Positions 16,536 to 26,154 of a DNA stretch of 39,605 bases are shown piece by piece (the stretch's first letter is position 1; each line of letters starts with the position of its first letter). The notes below the pieces were generated by a model. That model saw only the letters and a program-made list of their open reading frames with translations. It ran no database searches and was not told where the DNA came from. A program made the translations under genes and the position numbers. Source of the DNA: Phocaeicola paurosaccharolyticus JCM 15092 (lineage in GTDB: Bacteria; Bacteroidota; Bacteroidia; Bacteroidales; Bacteroidaceae). The DNA lies in assembly GCF_000613805.1 (NCBI RefSeq), contig NZ_BAJR01000032.1:1-39605 (forward strand), read 5' to 3'.

Positions 16536-16876
16536 AATACTTTGGTTTTCTTATTGGACAATAATAATAACATGCACAATATATACATGAAGATATTATC
16601 ATTCAAATATAAATAAAAAAAAGATATTTTCATCTCAACTATAAATTAAGAAAGGTGCCTGACACTATTATAAAACCAAAAGTCTTTTAAAGTTTATAGT
16701 CGTATGATATTACAGACAACTCATATAATTATTGAAAGCAATTATTGTGCCAGAAAGTAATTTATTATAAAAAGTATGGCAGAATAGTGAGAATGATCAA
16801 CTTTCATCTATTCCGCCATACATAGTTATGATATAACTGCCTAAACTAAATTAATTAGTACAAGGAAACTTTCCGA
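16536..16876. other. Intergenic region between GH29 and DUF2148 genes
   Basis: This 341-nt AT-rich region holds the GH29 terminator (16774-16821) and a minus-strand box CAAATATA at 16604-16611 (TATATTTG on the coding strand), about 69 nt before the DUF2148 start. No gene was recognised. It marks the likely left edge of the glycan-utilisation region. Confidence 0.5.
16774..16821 (-). terminator. Intrinsic terminator of the GH29 gene
   Basis: A 14-bp stem with one mismatch pairs 16774-16787 with 16808-16821 around a 20-nt loop. On the minus strand the stem is followed by CTTTTTATAATAAA. It lies 56 nt after the GH29 stop. Confidence 0.72.
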
Positions 16877-18664
16877 CTATTTCAGGACATCAAGCTCAGC
16901 ACAGCCGAAATCACCCCACCCTTTGGAGTTGCGAATGGCACGGAAACGGATAAAGCGAGTCTTTATCTTCTTATCGAACTTTACTACTTGCCATAGTGGA
17001 TTATTAGATATGTTAGAGAATTCACCGCTACTCACATTAGTCCACTCCTTTCCATTCATTGACACTGCAAACTCATAATGAGTTATTATACCACGCAGGA
17101 AGTAGTCTCCTTGGTCCGGTAGATATCTGAATCCGCTGATACTATTGTTTTCTGTCATATCTATAACAATATCTACAGGGAAACCTTTGTCGAGCCATAG
17201 CATTGTTTTTTTATTTCCATCAAGTATCTGACTTGCAGCAACTGTATCAGGAGAAACTATTTTCCATTTTGCCCTGTCAAAGTCATAACTCTCCATATCT
17301 TCAGGCTCTTTCAGTTCAGGGACATTATATATCTCCACTTTTGGGAATATCAGTTCAGAAGCATCTGTATGGAATGCAATCTTGACTTCTGATGCTGTAG
17401 TTTCCGGCAGAAGTAATATACGCTTATGGCTAATAGTTGTTCCTTTTGCTATCGTTTTCCAATCTCCATTAATTAAAGCCTCCACTTCAAAACCTTTAAT
17501 ACGCTGTCCTTTACGTATATCCTCTTTTAATATTAACTGAGTAAATGTGACAGCCTTTTTAAATGATACTGTCATACTGTTATCAACAGTTCTCTCAGAA
17601 GCATCTTTTGCAAGATTTTCCTTATATATACTTTTCAGATAGTTATTGAACTCAATAGCTGCTTTGGCATCAATATCATTTATGCGTCCTTCGCAGTCTA
17701 TAGGAAAATTAAGAAGCCAAGTAGAACCTCTTCCAACAGAGTTGTAATATATATTTGTCAGCTTATATAACGACTTTACCTTTAAGTCCTCAAACTTATG
17801 ATAAAACCATCCTGGACGTATTGATACATTTACTTCTGCAGGCACAAAATTAGGAGCATCTATTTCTCCACTTCTAAGAGTCGCATTATCAGGCTCACCC
17901 GGTATATGTGCGGAATAGTCATATCTTGCCCAATTGGTCTCTCCTATTGAACCTTGTTCATTACCACACCAACGTATATCAGGACCAACTTCATTCCAAA
18001 TGATACAGTTTGGCTGCAACTTACGCACTAAAGCAATTGTATTATTCCAGTCATAATATTTTGATCTGTCAATATTGCGCCTTCCACGCTGACCTCCATA
18101 ATATCCGTCACCCCCATTCGCACCATCAAACCATACCTCGAAAATATCACCATAGTTGGTCAGAAGTTCTGTCAGCTGATTACGAAAATATTCAATATAC
18201 GAAGGTTCTCCATAGTCTGCTCTGTTTCTATCCCATGGGGAGAGGTATATTCCCATTTTCAAACCATATTCCTTACATGCCTCACTAAGTTCTCGCACTA
18301 CATCACCCTTGCCATTCTTCCAAGGAGAGTTCTTTACCGAGTAATCAGTATATTTTGATGGCCACAGACAGAATCCCGCATGATGTTTTGCAGTGAGAAT
18401 AATTCCTTTCAATCCTGCCTCCTTACATACTTTAGCCCATTGACGGCAATCAAGTCGTGTCGGATTAAACAGTTGCGGAGATTCATCACCAAAGCCCCAC
18501 TCCTGATCTGTAAATGTGTTTATTGAAAAATGAACGAAAGCATATCGTTCCATATCATACCAATCAAGTTGACTTTGTGTAGGAACCGGACCGAATGGCT
18601 CTTGTGATCTTGAAATAAGAGATGTCGTCATTATAAACAACATCAATAGGGTAAGTTTCTTCAT
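16877..18664 (-). CDS. GH29 alpha-L-fucosidase with C-terminal F5/8-type domain
   Basis: This 595-residue exported glycosidase has a signal peptide (1-20) followed by a GH29 catalytic barrel (about 25-350) with HFSINTF, the HH pair at 94-95 in TAKHHAGF, and the predicted nucleophile D180 in EVWFDGANG. A C-terminal discoidin/CBM32-like beta-sandwich lies at about 465-595. GH29 enzymes release alpha-L-fucose with retention. The architecture fits the GH29-B-like, linkage-restricted group, but this is not certain. It is divergent from the GH3 gene, which suggests joint use on one fucosylated glycan. Confidence 0.88.
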   Translation of the reverse strand: MKKLTLLMLFIMTTSLISRSQEPFGPVPTQSQLDWYDMERYAFVHFSINTFTDQEWGFGDESPQLFNPTRLDCRQWAKVCKEAGLKGIILTAKHHAGFCLWPSKYTDYSVKNSPWKNGKGDVVRELSEACKEYGLKMGIYLSPWDRNRADYGEPSYIEYFRNQLTELLTNYGDIFEVWFDGANGGDGYYGGQRGRRNIDRSKYYDWNNTIALVRKLQPNCIIWNEVGPDIRWCGNEQGSIGETNWARYDYSAHIPGEPDNATLRSGEIDAPNFVPAEVNVSIRPGWFYHKFEDLKVKSLYKLTNIYYNSVGRGSTWLLNFPIDCEGRINDIDAKAAIEFNNYLKSIYKENLAKDASERTVDNSMTVSFKKAVTFTQLILKEDIRKGQRIKGFEVEALINGDWKTIAKGTTISHKRILLLPETTASEVKIAFHTDASELIFPKVEIYNVPELKEPEDMESYDFDRAKWKIVSPDTVAASQILDGNKKTMLWLDKGFPVDIVIDMTENNSISGFRYLPDQGDYFLRGIITHYEFAVSMNGKEWTNVSSGEFSNISNNPLWQVVKFDKKIKTRFIRFRAIRNSKGWGDFGCAELDVLK

Positions 18665-18921
18665 TTATATTAGATTTAATAATTGCAGTGTCTGCCTTTA
18701 TAACACTATTCTGCTATTTCATTTATTGCCAGATAAATATAGAGAAAAATAATAAATAAATAATATTTAAGTTTTTATAAATGCATATGCAACCTAATAA
18801 TCTACTTATTAAAGTCTTGCACATCATCTCTGATGCTATTCTATCTAATTTATTTACTGTTACTGTGATAATTGGAAGGTACAAAAACTGCATATCCTTT
18901 TTAAATAAAGATATAATAATT

Positions 18922-18929
18922 TAATTTTG
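18922..18929 (+). promoter_or_regulatory. Candidate -7 box of the GH3 gene
   Basis: TAATTTTG matches TAnnTTTG, 23 nt before the GH3 ATG, inside the 288-nt divergent spacer between GH29 and GH3. The -33 element is not clear. No -7 box was found for the GH29 side. Confidence 0.4.
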
Positions 18930-18952
18930 GAGAAACTAACCACTAATAATAT

Positions 18953-21259
18953 ATGAAAAAAACTTTCTTAGTTATTTCTGCCTTGCTGATAGGTTCGACT
19001 CTGTCTGCACAAATAAAGCTGACACCGAAGAATATCGACAAGGTAATTAAAGAGATGAGTATCGAGGAAAAAGCAAAGATGCTTACCGGATATTCATTCG
19101 GTCATTCATATTGGGGATTGCCTACAGATCCTGATCCAAATGCTGGGGCTATAGTACTTGGAGCTGCTGGAAACACAGCTAATATTGAACGCTTTGGAAT
19201 CCCACATACTGTAATGTCAGATGGACCTGCAGGTGTGAACATAGCTCCTAAACGTAAGAATGATCAAAACAGCTATTATTGCTCAGGATTCCCTATCGGA
19301 TCACTGATAGCATCAACTTGGGATACCGGGCTAGCATACAACCTGGGAACAATCTTTGGTAACGAAGTTAAAGAGTATGGTGTAGATGTTGTTCTGGGAC
19401 CCGGAATGAATATCATGAGAAACCCTCTATGCGGAAGAAACTTTGAATATTATTCAGAAGATCCATTCGTTTCAGGATTAATTGCTGCAGCTATTATTAA
19501 TGGCATTCAGAGTAATGGTGTTGGAACTTCACCTAAACATTTTGCAGGAAATAACCAGGAAGGTAACCGTACTCACAACAATGCCGTTATAAGTCAAAGA
19601 ACCCTAAGAGAAATATATCTTAAGGGATACGAGATTATGGTTAAGAAAAGCCAGCCATGGACTATCATGAGCAGTTATAACTATATTAACGGTGTATATA
19701 CACAGGAAAGCAAAGATCTCCTGACTACAATACTTCGTGATGAATGGGGTTATAAAAACATTGTAATTACCGACTGGACTGGGACACGTAATACAAAGGC
19801 TCAGGTCAATGCAGGCAATGATCTTATGATGCCTGGAAATGCAGAACAGATTAAACATATTGTAGATGGACTTAAGGATGGTAGCATCAAAATGGCTGAT
19901 GTAGATAGAAATCTTAAACGCATTCTTGAATATGTTGTAAAGACTCCTCGATACATGGGCTATAAATATTCCAATAAACCGAATCTGAATGCTCACGCTG
20001 AAAAGATACGTAAGGCAGCTCCTGAAGGCATGGTACTTCTGAAAAATGATGATAATACTCTTCCTATACAGTCAAAAATAAGAAAGGTTGCACTCTTCGG
20101 ACATACATCTTATGATCTATATGCAGGTGGAACTGGTTCAGGAAATGTAAACAAACCATATGTAATAGACCTATTAAAAGGACTTGACAATGCAGGAATG
20201 ATTATTGACGATACCCTGAAGACTGTATATGCAAAATATAAGGAGTATGCTCACCATGAGGCTGAATCTGAAATGGGAACATTTACTACAAATGGTTACT
20301 TCCCAAGACCAAGAGTAAAGGAACCTTCAATGGGAGAATATACTTATATCAATGCAGCCGAGAGAAATGAAATAGCTATTGTTACTGTAGGAAGAAGTTC
20401 CGGAGAAGGATGCGATAGAACTTTTGAGGACTTTAACATTAATTCTGACGAAATGGATATGCTGGAACAGACATACAAAGCATTCCACAACAAAGGGAAA
20501 AAAGTTATTATAATTCTGAATGTCGGAGGTGTTATTGAGACTGCACCTATACAGAAATATGCCGATGCTATACTTTTGGCATGGCAACCTGGCATGGAAG
20601 CAGGTAACAGTATAGCTGATGTGCTTATCGGAAAGAGTTATCCTTCAGGTAAACTTACTATGACTTGGCCTATTAAACTTACTGATGTTCCCTCTACTAA
20701 AAACTTCCCTAACGGATTTAACTGGAGAGATGAAATTTTCAAAAAGCAATATGATATAAACAAGATCCCTAATTTGGGAGAGACTCGTTATGAAGAGGGC
20801 ATTAATGTAGGATACCGTTATTTCCAGACAGCCGGTAAAGAGGTATCATATCCATTTGGATTTGGTTTAGGTTATACTAAATTCGAATATTCTGATGCAA
20901 AAGTCCAAAGAAAAGGAGATAGATACATAGCTACCGTTACAGTAAAGAATGTTGGAAATAGCAAAGGAAAAGAGGCTGTTCAGTTATATGTTACTGCACC
21001 TGCCGGAGAGTTGGACAAACCTGCATTCGAGTTGAAGGCTTTTGCAAAGACTCACGAATTACAACCAGGAGAAAGTCAGCAGATCAAGATGACATTCACA
21101 AACTATGATCTTGCATCATATGATGAGAAGAGTAGCTCTTTTGTTACTGATAAAGGAACATACATTGCACGATTTGCAGCATCAGCGGCAGATATACGCC
21201 AGAATGTAGAGTTCAAAGTATCTGCTGGCATAGTTAAATGCCATGATGTTATGAAATAG
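18953..21259 (+). CDS. GH3 beta-glycosidase (beta-glucosidase type)
   Basis: This 768-residue exported enzyme has a signal peptide (1-19, LSAQ), the GH3 N-terminal barrel (about 30-345) with KHF (195-197) and the catalytic nucleophile D274 in VITDWTG, and the GH3 C-terminal alpha/beta domain (about 355-600) with GRSSGEGCDR, whose Glu is the likely acid/base. A fibronectin type III-like domain (about 655-755) follows. GH3 enzymes remove terminal beta-linked glucose, xylose or related sugars. The exact sugar cannot be read from sequence. It is transcribed singly, opposite to GH29, with a bidirectional terminator after it. Confidence 0.92.
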   Translation: MKKTFLVISALLIGSTLSAQIKLTPKNIDKVIKEMSIEEKAKMLTGYSFGHSYWGLPTDPDPNAGAIVLGAAGNTANIERFGIPHTVMSDGPAGVNIAPKRKNDQNSYYCSGFPIGSLIASTWDTGLAYNLGTIFGNEVKEYGVDVVLGPGMNIMRNPLCGRNFEYYSEDPFVSGLIAAAIINGIQSNGVGTSPKHFAGNNQEGNRTHNNAVISQRTLREIYLKGYEIMVKKSQPWTIMSSYNYINGVYTQESKDLLTTILRDEWGYKNIVITDWTGTRNTKAQVNAGNDLMMPGNAEQIKHIVDGLKDGSIKMADVDRNLKRILEYVVKTPRYMGYKYSNKPNLNAHAEKIRKAAPEGMVLLKNDDNTLPIQSKIRKVALFGHTSYDLYAGGTGSGNVNKPYVIDLLKGLDNAGMIIDDTLKTVYAKYKEYAHHEAESEMGTFTTNGYFPRPRVKEPSMGEYTYINAAERNEIAIVTVGRSSGEGCDRTFEDFNINSDEMDMLEQTYKAFHNKGKKVIIILNVGGVIETAPIQKYADAILLAWQPGMEAGNSIADVLIGKSYPSGKLTMTWPIKLTDVPSTKNFPNGFNWRDEIFKKQYDINKIPNLGETRYEEGINVGYRYFQTAGKEVSYPFGFGLGYTKFEYSDAKVQRKGDRYIATVTVKNVGNSKGKEAVQLYVTAPAGELDKPAFELKAFAKTHELQPGESQQIKMTFTNYDLASYDEKSSSFVTDKGTYIARFAASAADIRQNVEFKVSAGIVKCHDVMK

Positions 21260-21315
21260 CATTTATAAATTAGTATCAGAGATAAAATAGAACTACAAAT
21301 ACCATTAATAAAAAA

Positions 21316-21348
21316 GGGATAAGCCTGTTATCATACATGGCTTATCCC
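21316..21348. terminator. Bidirectional terminator between GH3 and kduI
   Basis: A 10-bp perfect stem GGGATAAGCC/GGCTTATCCC (21316-21325 with 21339-21348) has A-rich DNA on its left and CTTTT on its right. It can end transcription of GH3 on the plus strand and of kduI on the minus strand. Confidence 0.88.
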
Positions 21349-21371
21349 CTTTTGTTATGTATAAACTGAAA

Positions 21372-22295
21372 TTATCTCATCTCGGTATATTTGATCTTGT
21401 CCATATCTGAATAGTCAAGATTCTCACCGGCCATACCCCATATAAAGACATAGTTGCTTGTTCCGGCAGCTGCATGAATAGACCACTCAGGCGACATGAT
21501 AGCCTGTTCGTTCTGCATCCATACGACTCTCTCCTCTTGAGGTTCTCCCATAAAGTGACAGATAGAATTTCCCTCAGGTACATTTAAGTAGAAGTAAGCC
21601 TCAATGCGGCGACTATGTGTGTGAGCTGGCATTGTGTTCCATACACTACCTGGCTTCAACTCTGTAAGTCCCATCTGAAGTTGACAAGGTCCCTCTTTGA
21701 GAACATTCTTTACGATAAGCTGATTGATTACGCGATCATTGCTCTCCTCCATTTTTCCTGCTGGGAAAGAGTTTGCTTTCAAAGAACCTTTACGTCCATC
21801 GATAGTAATAAGCTGAGTCTTGTACTCCTTGTGAGCAGGAGCAGAGTTAATATAGAATTTTGCAGGATTTGATGAGCTCTTACTCTTGAAAGTAACCTTC
21901 TCACTACTTCTTCCTACATAAAGAGCATCCTTAAATTTAAGTTCATACTCTTTGCCATCTACTGTTACTATGCCCTCACCACCGATATTAATTACACCAA
22001 GTTCTCTTGAATAGAGGAAGTATGGCGCTTTTAAAGGCTCAATGGTTTCAAGTACCAGCTCTTTTGTACTTGGCATGGCACCACCAAAGATAAAACGGTC
22101 ATACATTGAGTATGTAACATTTATCTCATCAGGAGCCATTACCTTCTCCATAAGGAAACTGCTACGCAATCTTTTTGTATCATATGTTTTAACATCCTGA
22201 GGATTGCAAGCTGTCTGAATTGTATAATTCACCTGTGAATTTGCTGTTGCAAGTGTAGCTAAACCTAACATAATTGTAATTACTCTTTTTTTCAT
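21372..22295 (-). CDS. kduI: KduI, 5-keto-4-deoxyuronate isomerase, with signal peptide
   Basis: This is a 307-residue KduI-family cupin that isomerises 5-keto-4-deoxyuronate to 2,5-diketo-3-deoxygluconate. The zinc site is intact: H225, H227 and E232 in HTHSRRIE, and H274. Unusually, the N-terminus is a typical signal peptide ([20 protein letters not shown], residues 1-20) placed before the normal KduI start region, so the enzyme should be periplasmic. An in-frame ATG at 22334 would overlap the upstream gene and add only polar residues before the signal, so 22295 is preferred. It lies 13 nt after the GatC-like gene, the last gene of that operon. Confidence 0.92.
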   Translation of the reverse strand: MKKRVITIMLGLATLATANSQVNYTIQTACNPQDVKTYDTKRLRSSFLMEKVMAPDEINVTYSMYDRFIFGGAMPSTKELVLETIEPLKAPYFLYSRELGVINIGGEGIVTVDGKEYELKFKDALYVGRSSEKVTFKSKSSSNPAKFYINSAPAHKEYKTQLITIDGRKGSLKANSFPAGKMEESNDRVINQLIVKNVLKEGPCQLQMGLTELKPGSVWNTMPAHTHSRRIEAYFYLNVPEGNSICHFMGEPQEERVVWMQNEQAIMSPEWSIHAAAGTSNYVFIWGMAGENLDYSDMDKIKYTEMR

Positions 22296-22308
22296 ATTAA
22301 TATTGTTT

Positions 22309-23709
22309 CTATTTATCTGTTTCTTTATGCTCACGCTGATATTTGATTATAGCTCTTCTATTGAAAATCAAACTTATCATTGTAATTATAATCAAAATAG
22401 CAGCACCAATATACTTAAATCCATATGTAAGTTCAAATATTATCCATCCTAAAGGACTTCCGGCAAAGTCAAGTGCACCACCTTGGAATCCTGCAGGTAT
22501 ATTCACAGCACCATCTTTTGTCTTCTGATACACATCCTGAGCAGCCTCTGTAAAGAATGGAGCAAGTATAGTTACAAGATACAGTCCTATAAGGATTATA
22601 ACAAGTCCTACGATGAAAGTCTTAACCACGTTACCCTTTGTATATGGTAATACCAATGGGAAAAGATAGAACATTCCTGCAAGTGATGCAAGTGGAAGGA
22701 ACTGATTACCCGGAAGTATTACAGCAAGAAATATTGTAACAGGGATAAGCAGAAGTGATACTACCAAAGTTGCAGGATGACCGATAACCAATGCAGGACT
22801 CATACCGATATTAAGACCTACTGCACCCTTAAACTTCTTAGCGATAAGTTCTCTAGTTGCATCTGATATTGGACGCAGGCCCTCAATGAAAAGAACAGTT
22901 ATTCTTGGAATAAGTTCCATAACTGCACCCATCTTTATACCAAGTCCCAATATTGCAGGGATATTATCAATCATATCCTGACCATCCTTACATGCAAGCA
23001 TGCCTATGCCACATCCAACAAGTATACCCAAGAAGAGAGGCTCACCAAGAAGGCCGAACTTCTTCTTCATTCCTTCTGCATCGATATTTAGTTTGTCAAA
23101 TCCCGGTATCTTGTCAAGAAGCTTGTTGATTATTATGGCAAAAGGGACGAAACCTGCACAGAATGGCTGTGGTATTGAGATTCCATCCATATCTTTATAG
23201 AAACCCTGAAACTTTTCGGCTGTGTAGTCCGCTATGACAAGTGTTATGATATAGCAGATTATAGCAGCAAAAAAGCCCCAGAAGATGTTGTCGAAAGCAA
23301 AGTATACTATAGCACCTATAAATGCATAGTGCCAATAGTTCCATAAGTCAATATTGACTGTACGGGTAGTCCTTGTAACAAGCATAATGATGTTTACAGT
23401 AAGACATACAGGGATAATCAGTGCACCGACTGAGGTGTTGTATGCTACAGCTGCTGCTGCAGGCCATCCCATGTCGAAAACCTTAAGCTGAAGGCCATAT
23501 ATTTCAACCACCTTGCTCAATGAAGGGCCAAGGCTGCTTGTAAGAAGTGCAGTAACTATAGAGAGACCTACGAAGCCGACTCCGACAAGCAGACCACTTT
23601 TAAGTGCTTTACTGAACTTTATACCGATACAGACACCTAGGATTGTAAAGATAATCGGCATCATTACTGCCGCTCCCATACCTATGATATAGGAAAAAAT
23701 CTGTTCCAT
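22309..23709 (-). CDS. PTS galactitol IIC (GatC)-like permease, no IIA/IIB partner seen
   Basis: This 466-residue integral membrane protein has about ten or more hydrophobic segments. It closely follows GatC, the membrane component of galactitol PTS, including [21 protein letters not shown], split by its neighbours, and the [17 protein letters not shown] region. No IIA, IIB, HPr or enzyme I gene is present in the window, and most Bacteroidales lack a full PTS. It may therefore work as a phosphorylation-independent transporter. It is encoded between the DUF4350 gene (82 nt) and kduI (13 nt), which suggests a deoxy-ketouronate substrate. That substrate is inference. Confidence 0.9.
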   Translation of the reverse strand: MEQIFSYIIGMGAAVMMPIIFTILGVCIGIKFSKALKSGLLVGVGFVGLSIVTALLTSSLGPSLSKVVEIYGLQLKVFDMGWPAAAAVAYNTSVGALIIPVCLTVNIIMLVTRTTRTVNIDLWNYWHYAFIGAIVYFAFDNIFWGFFAAIICYIITLVIADYTAEKFQGFYKDMDGISIPQPFCAGFVPFAIIINKLLDKIPGFDKLNIDAEGMKKKFGLLGEPLFLGILVGCGIGMLACKDGQDMIDNIPAILGLGIKMGAVMELIPRITVLFIEGLRPISDATRELIAKKFKGAVGLNIGMSPALVIGHPATLVVSLLLIPVTIFLAVILPGNQFLPLASLAGMFYLFPLVLPYTKGNVVKTFIVGLVIILIGLYLVTILAPFFTEAAQDVYQKTKDGAVNIPAGFQGGALDFAGSPLGWIIFELTYGFKYIGAAILIIITMISLIFNRRAIIKYQREHKETDK

Positions 23710-23791
23710 CTGTTATTTTATTCTGTTTAATAGTTATTAATAGAGCTCGTTTTAATCAGGAAAATGACTTATTATAAAATTATAATATTGT

Positions 23792-24583
23792 TCAATCAAG
23801 TAACCACTTTGATAAGTTCTCTGCTGCGATGTCATTAGTGAAGTCATCAGGCAGATGAGAATCATCAAGGTATTCATTATACAGCCAAGGATCTGTTATT
23901 GCTATAACATGTCCTTTCCCAACCTTTGAAACTGCCATTACAGCAGATCCATCATCGGCCATGAGGATACCACGTGCAGGTTTAGTACATTTTATAGTAC
24001 ATACACCTTTCAACAAGATTTTAGTTACCCCCTTAAAGATTGGATGTTTTGTGAATTTTGTAAATGCACAGTCATCATAAAAACGCTCGCCTCCTGAGTA
24101 AGGACGTTCATTACTGATACTGTTTTCATTGAAATGAATTCCGGCCTTTTCAGAAAGAATATTTATCTTCTGAAGGTCACAGTTTCCTTTGTCATTGGTA
24201 AAGATGACAAGTCGTCCACCCTTTTTCACCCATTCCATAATTGTATTAGAAGCCTCCTCATCCATATATTTTGGTGCAGGAGACTCTTTCTCTGTATCAG
24301 GATCAACGATGATGTATACCTTGCTATCTTTCAGAGTTTGTTCCGTTGGCTTCTGTGATAATGTTTTAAGAGTACCTCCGGCCTTCTTGAACAGCTCTCC
24401 AAGAGCAGAAAAACCTCCCATTGAAGTATCTTCCCAAGTATAATGCCACACATTGCCTTCTTTATTCACCTCATGATTATAGTAGTTATCAAGAGTGACA
24501 ATTTTATTTGATCTGTTTTTTGCAGTAATGGCATTACATGCAATAAACATAACAGCAATGTATAATAGTATCCTTAATTTCAT
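23792..24583 (-). CDS. Secreted stand-alone DUF4350 (GATase-like) protein
   Basis: This 263-residue exported protein has a signal peptide (1-21). The mature part resembles the DUF4350/glutamine-amidotransferase-like domain that I recall at the C-terminus of some Bacteroidetes GH88/GH105 proteins. Signature segments are IVDPDTE, MEWVKKGGRLVIF, NDKGNC and DPWLYNEYLDD. Here the domain stands alone, while the GH105 of this locus carries DUF2264 instead. No catalytic function is known to me; a carbohydrate-binding or accessory role is possible. It starts 93 nt after kduD and heads the gatC-kduI group. Confidence 0.75.
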   Translation of the reverse strand: MKLRILLYIAVMFIACNAITAKNRSNKIVTLDNYYNHEVNKEGNVWHYTWEDTSMGGFSALGELFKKAGGTLKTLSQKPTEQTLKDSKVYIIVDPDTEKESPAPKYMDEEASNTIMEWVKKGGRLVIFTNDKGNCDLQKINILSEKAGIHFNENSISNERPYSGGERFYDDCAFTKFTKHPIFKGVTKILLKGVCTIKCTKPARGILMADDGSAVMAVSKVGKGHVIAITDPWLYNEYLDDSHLPDDFTNDIAAENLSKWLLD

Positions 24584-24628
24584 TATATATGAATTGATAT
24601 TAGTGCGTCAGTTCGTTAATTTGATAAG

Positions 24629-24661
24629 ATCGTCCTCACAGCATTTTGCTGTAAGGACGAT
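24629..24661 (-). terminator. Hairpin between kduD and the DUF4350 gene
   Basis: A 15-bp stem with one mismatch pairs 24629-24643 with 24647-24661 around a 3-nt loop. It lies 16 nt after the kduD stop on the minus strand. The following DNA is only moderately T-rich, so it may reduce read-through or stabilise the kduD transcript instead of fully terminating it. Confidence 0.65.
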
Positions 24662-24676
24662 TGCAATCATTTTCTA

Positions 24677-25471
24677 TTATTTTGGTTGTTTTCCGATGTA
24701 TGCCAATATACCGCCATCTACATATAGTACATGTCCGTTAACAAAATCAGAAGCATCTGAAGCAAGGAATACAGCAGGGCCTTGTAAGTCTTCTGTATTA
24801 CCCCAACGTGCAGCAGGAGTCTTTGCAATAATGAAGCTGTCGAACGGATGACGTGAACCGTCTGGCTGTATTTCACGTAGAGGAGCAGTCTGAGGAGTAG
24901 CGATATAACCCGGGCCGATTCCGTTACACTGAATGTTGAATTCACCATATTCAGAAGCGATGTTGCGAGTAAGCATCTTAAGTCCTCCCTTAGCTGCAGC
25001 ATATGCTGAAACTGTCTCGCGACCAAGTTCACTCATCATTGAGCAGATGTTGATAATCTTTCCGTGACCTTTCTTTATCATTCCAGGAATTACTGCCTTT
25101 GATACGATAAATGGTGCAATAAGATCCACATCAATGACCTGAGTAAATTCAGAAGCCTTCATTTCACACATTGGTATACGTTTGATTATACCTGCATTGT
25201 TTACAAGGATATCGATAACACCTACCTCCTTCTCTATCTGAGCTACCATAGCATTAACCTGATCCTCTTTAGTAACATCGCATACATAACCACGTGCCTC
25301 GATACCAATCTCTTTGTAAGCAGCAATACCTTTGTCAACAAGTTCCTGTTTGATATCGTTAAAAACAATCTTTGCTCCGGCTTCAGCATATGCAGAAGCA
25401 ATTGCAAAACCAATTCCGTAAGAGGCACCTGTTACGAGTGCGATCTTTCCTTCCAATGAAAAGTTAACCAT
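24677..25471 (-). CDS. kduD: KduD, 2-dehydro-3-deoxy-D-gluconate 5-dehydrogenase
   Basis: This 264-residue short-chain dehydrogenase of the KduD type reduces 2,5-diketo-3-deoxygluconate to 2-keto-3-deoxygluconate with NAD(P)H. Motifs are TGASYGIG (14-21), NNAG (91-94), S144, and Y157-x3-K161 in AYAAAK. There is no signal peptide, so it acts in the cytoplasm, one membrane away from the predicted site of KduI. It is the first gene after a 683-nt spacer and is followed by a hairpin and then the DUF4350-gatC-kduI genes. No KDG kinase or aldolase gene is in the window. Confidence 0.9.
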   Translation of the reverse strand: MVNFSLEGKIALVTGASYGIGFAIASAYAEAGAKIVFNDIKQELVDKGIAAYKEIGIEARGYVCDVTKEDQVNAMVAQIEKEVGVIDILVNNAGIIKRIPMCEMKASEFTQVIDVDLIAPFIVSKAVIPGMIKKGHGKIINICSMMSELGRETVSAYAAAKGGLKMLTRNIASEYGEFNIQCNGIGPGYIATPQTAPLREIQPDGSRHPFDSFIIAKTPAARWGNTEDLQGPAVFLASDASDFVNGHVLYVDGGILAYIGKQPK

Positions 25472-26154
25472 AATTTTTTTCGTTTATAATTAGATTTATA
25501 TTATAACATTTGCAAACTCATATATCAAGATTTTGCATGTATCACTTTATTAAGAATACTATTTTGTGGCTCTTGAAACTGCCATTAAATTTCTGCTTTA
25601 TCCTCTATATCCAGTGTATCACTTTTGTGCATTTTCATATTAAATAAAAAGATTCCTACCCACCCATACAGGATAAAATCTGTTCATTTACCCATTTATA
25701 AAACTTAATATCTGATTTATTCAATTCAATAAATCCAGATTATTATGCCTTTTTAAAATACAAAAAGCTTTTGTCTGTAAAATGGTAAGAGCCCTTCATA
25801 ATATTATATACCATTTGCGAAGTAAATATAGTAATAATAGCAAGAAAAAAAATATTAATTACGCCCTCGTGTGCGTTAACACGATCATTTTTTCACTACA
25901 AAATAGGCTCTGAGCTGCCTAATGCATCTTTTTAGACTAAAGTTAAAAAAACTAAAACCATCTCTTTTTAATTAGAACCATACATTCTATTTGAAGAAAA
26001 AGATAGAACTAATCAAAAAACATAATAATACAATAAGATAATTTAAGCCTGTCTAACAAAATAATGTTAGACAGGCTATTAAAAATTACAATTTAACAGG
26101 TAATAAAAACCTGATTCGAAATATAATTAGGCAACCTATTGAATTATGTACGTT
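25472..26154. other. Intergenic region between kduD and susD
   Basis: This 683-nt AT-rich stretch holds the terminator after susD (26046-26077) and should carry the kduD promoter. TGAGTTTG on the minus strand near 25512-25519 is a one-mismatch -7 candidate. The sequence CTATTTTGT occurs on both strands (near 25560 and 25900). No coding frame or RNA gene was recognised. Confidence 0.45.
26046..26077. terminator. Terminator after the susCD operon
   Basis: A perfect 13-bp stem (AGCCTGTCTAACA, 26046-26058, with 26065-26077) encloses a 6-nt loop 78 nt beyond the susD stop. The minus-strand flank TTAAATTAT is T-rich. It probably ends the susC-susD transcript. Confidence 0.8.

Noticed and set aside
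16655..16665. Short word GGTGCCTGACA with following C, resembling a repeated intergenic word I vaguely recall
   Set aside because: Seen once in the window with no partner or structure, so it cannot be supported.
22296..22334. Longer KduI start at 22334
   Set aside because: It overlaps the GatC-like gene and would put 13 polar residues before a good signal peptide; the ATG at 22295 is better.
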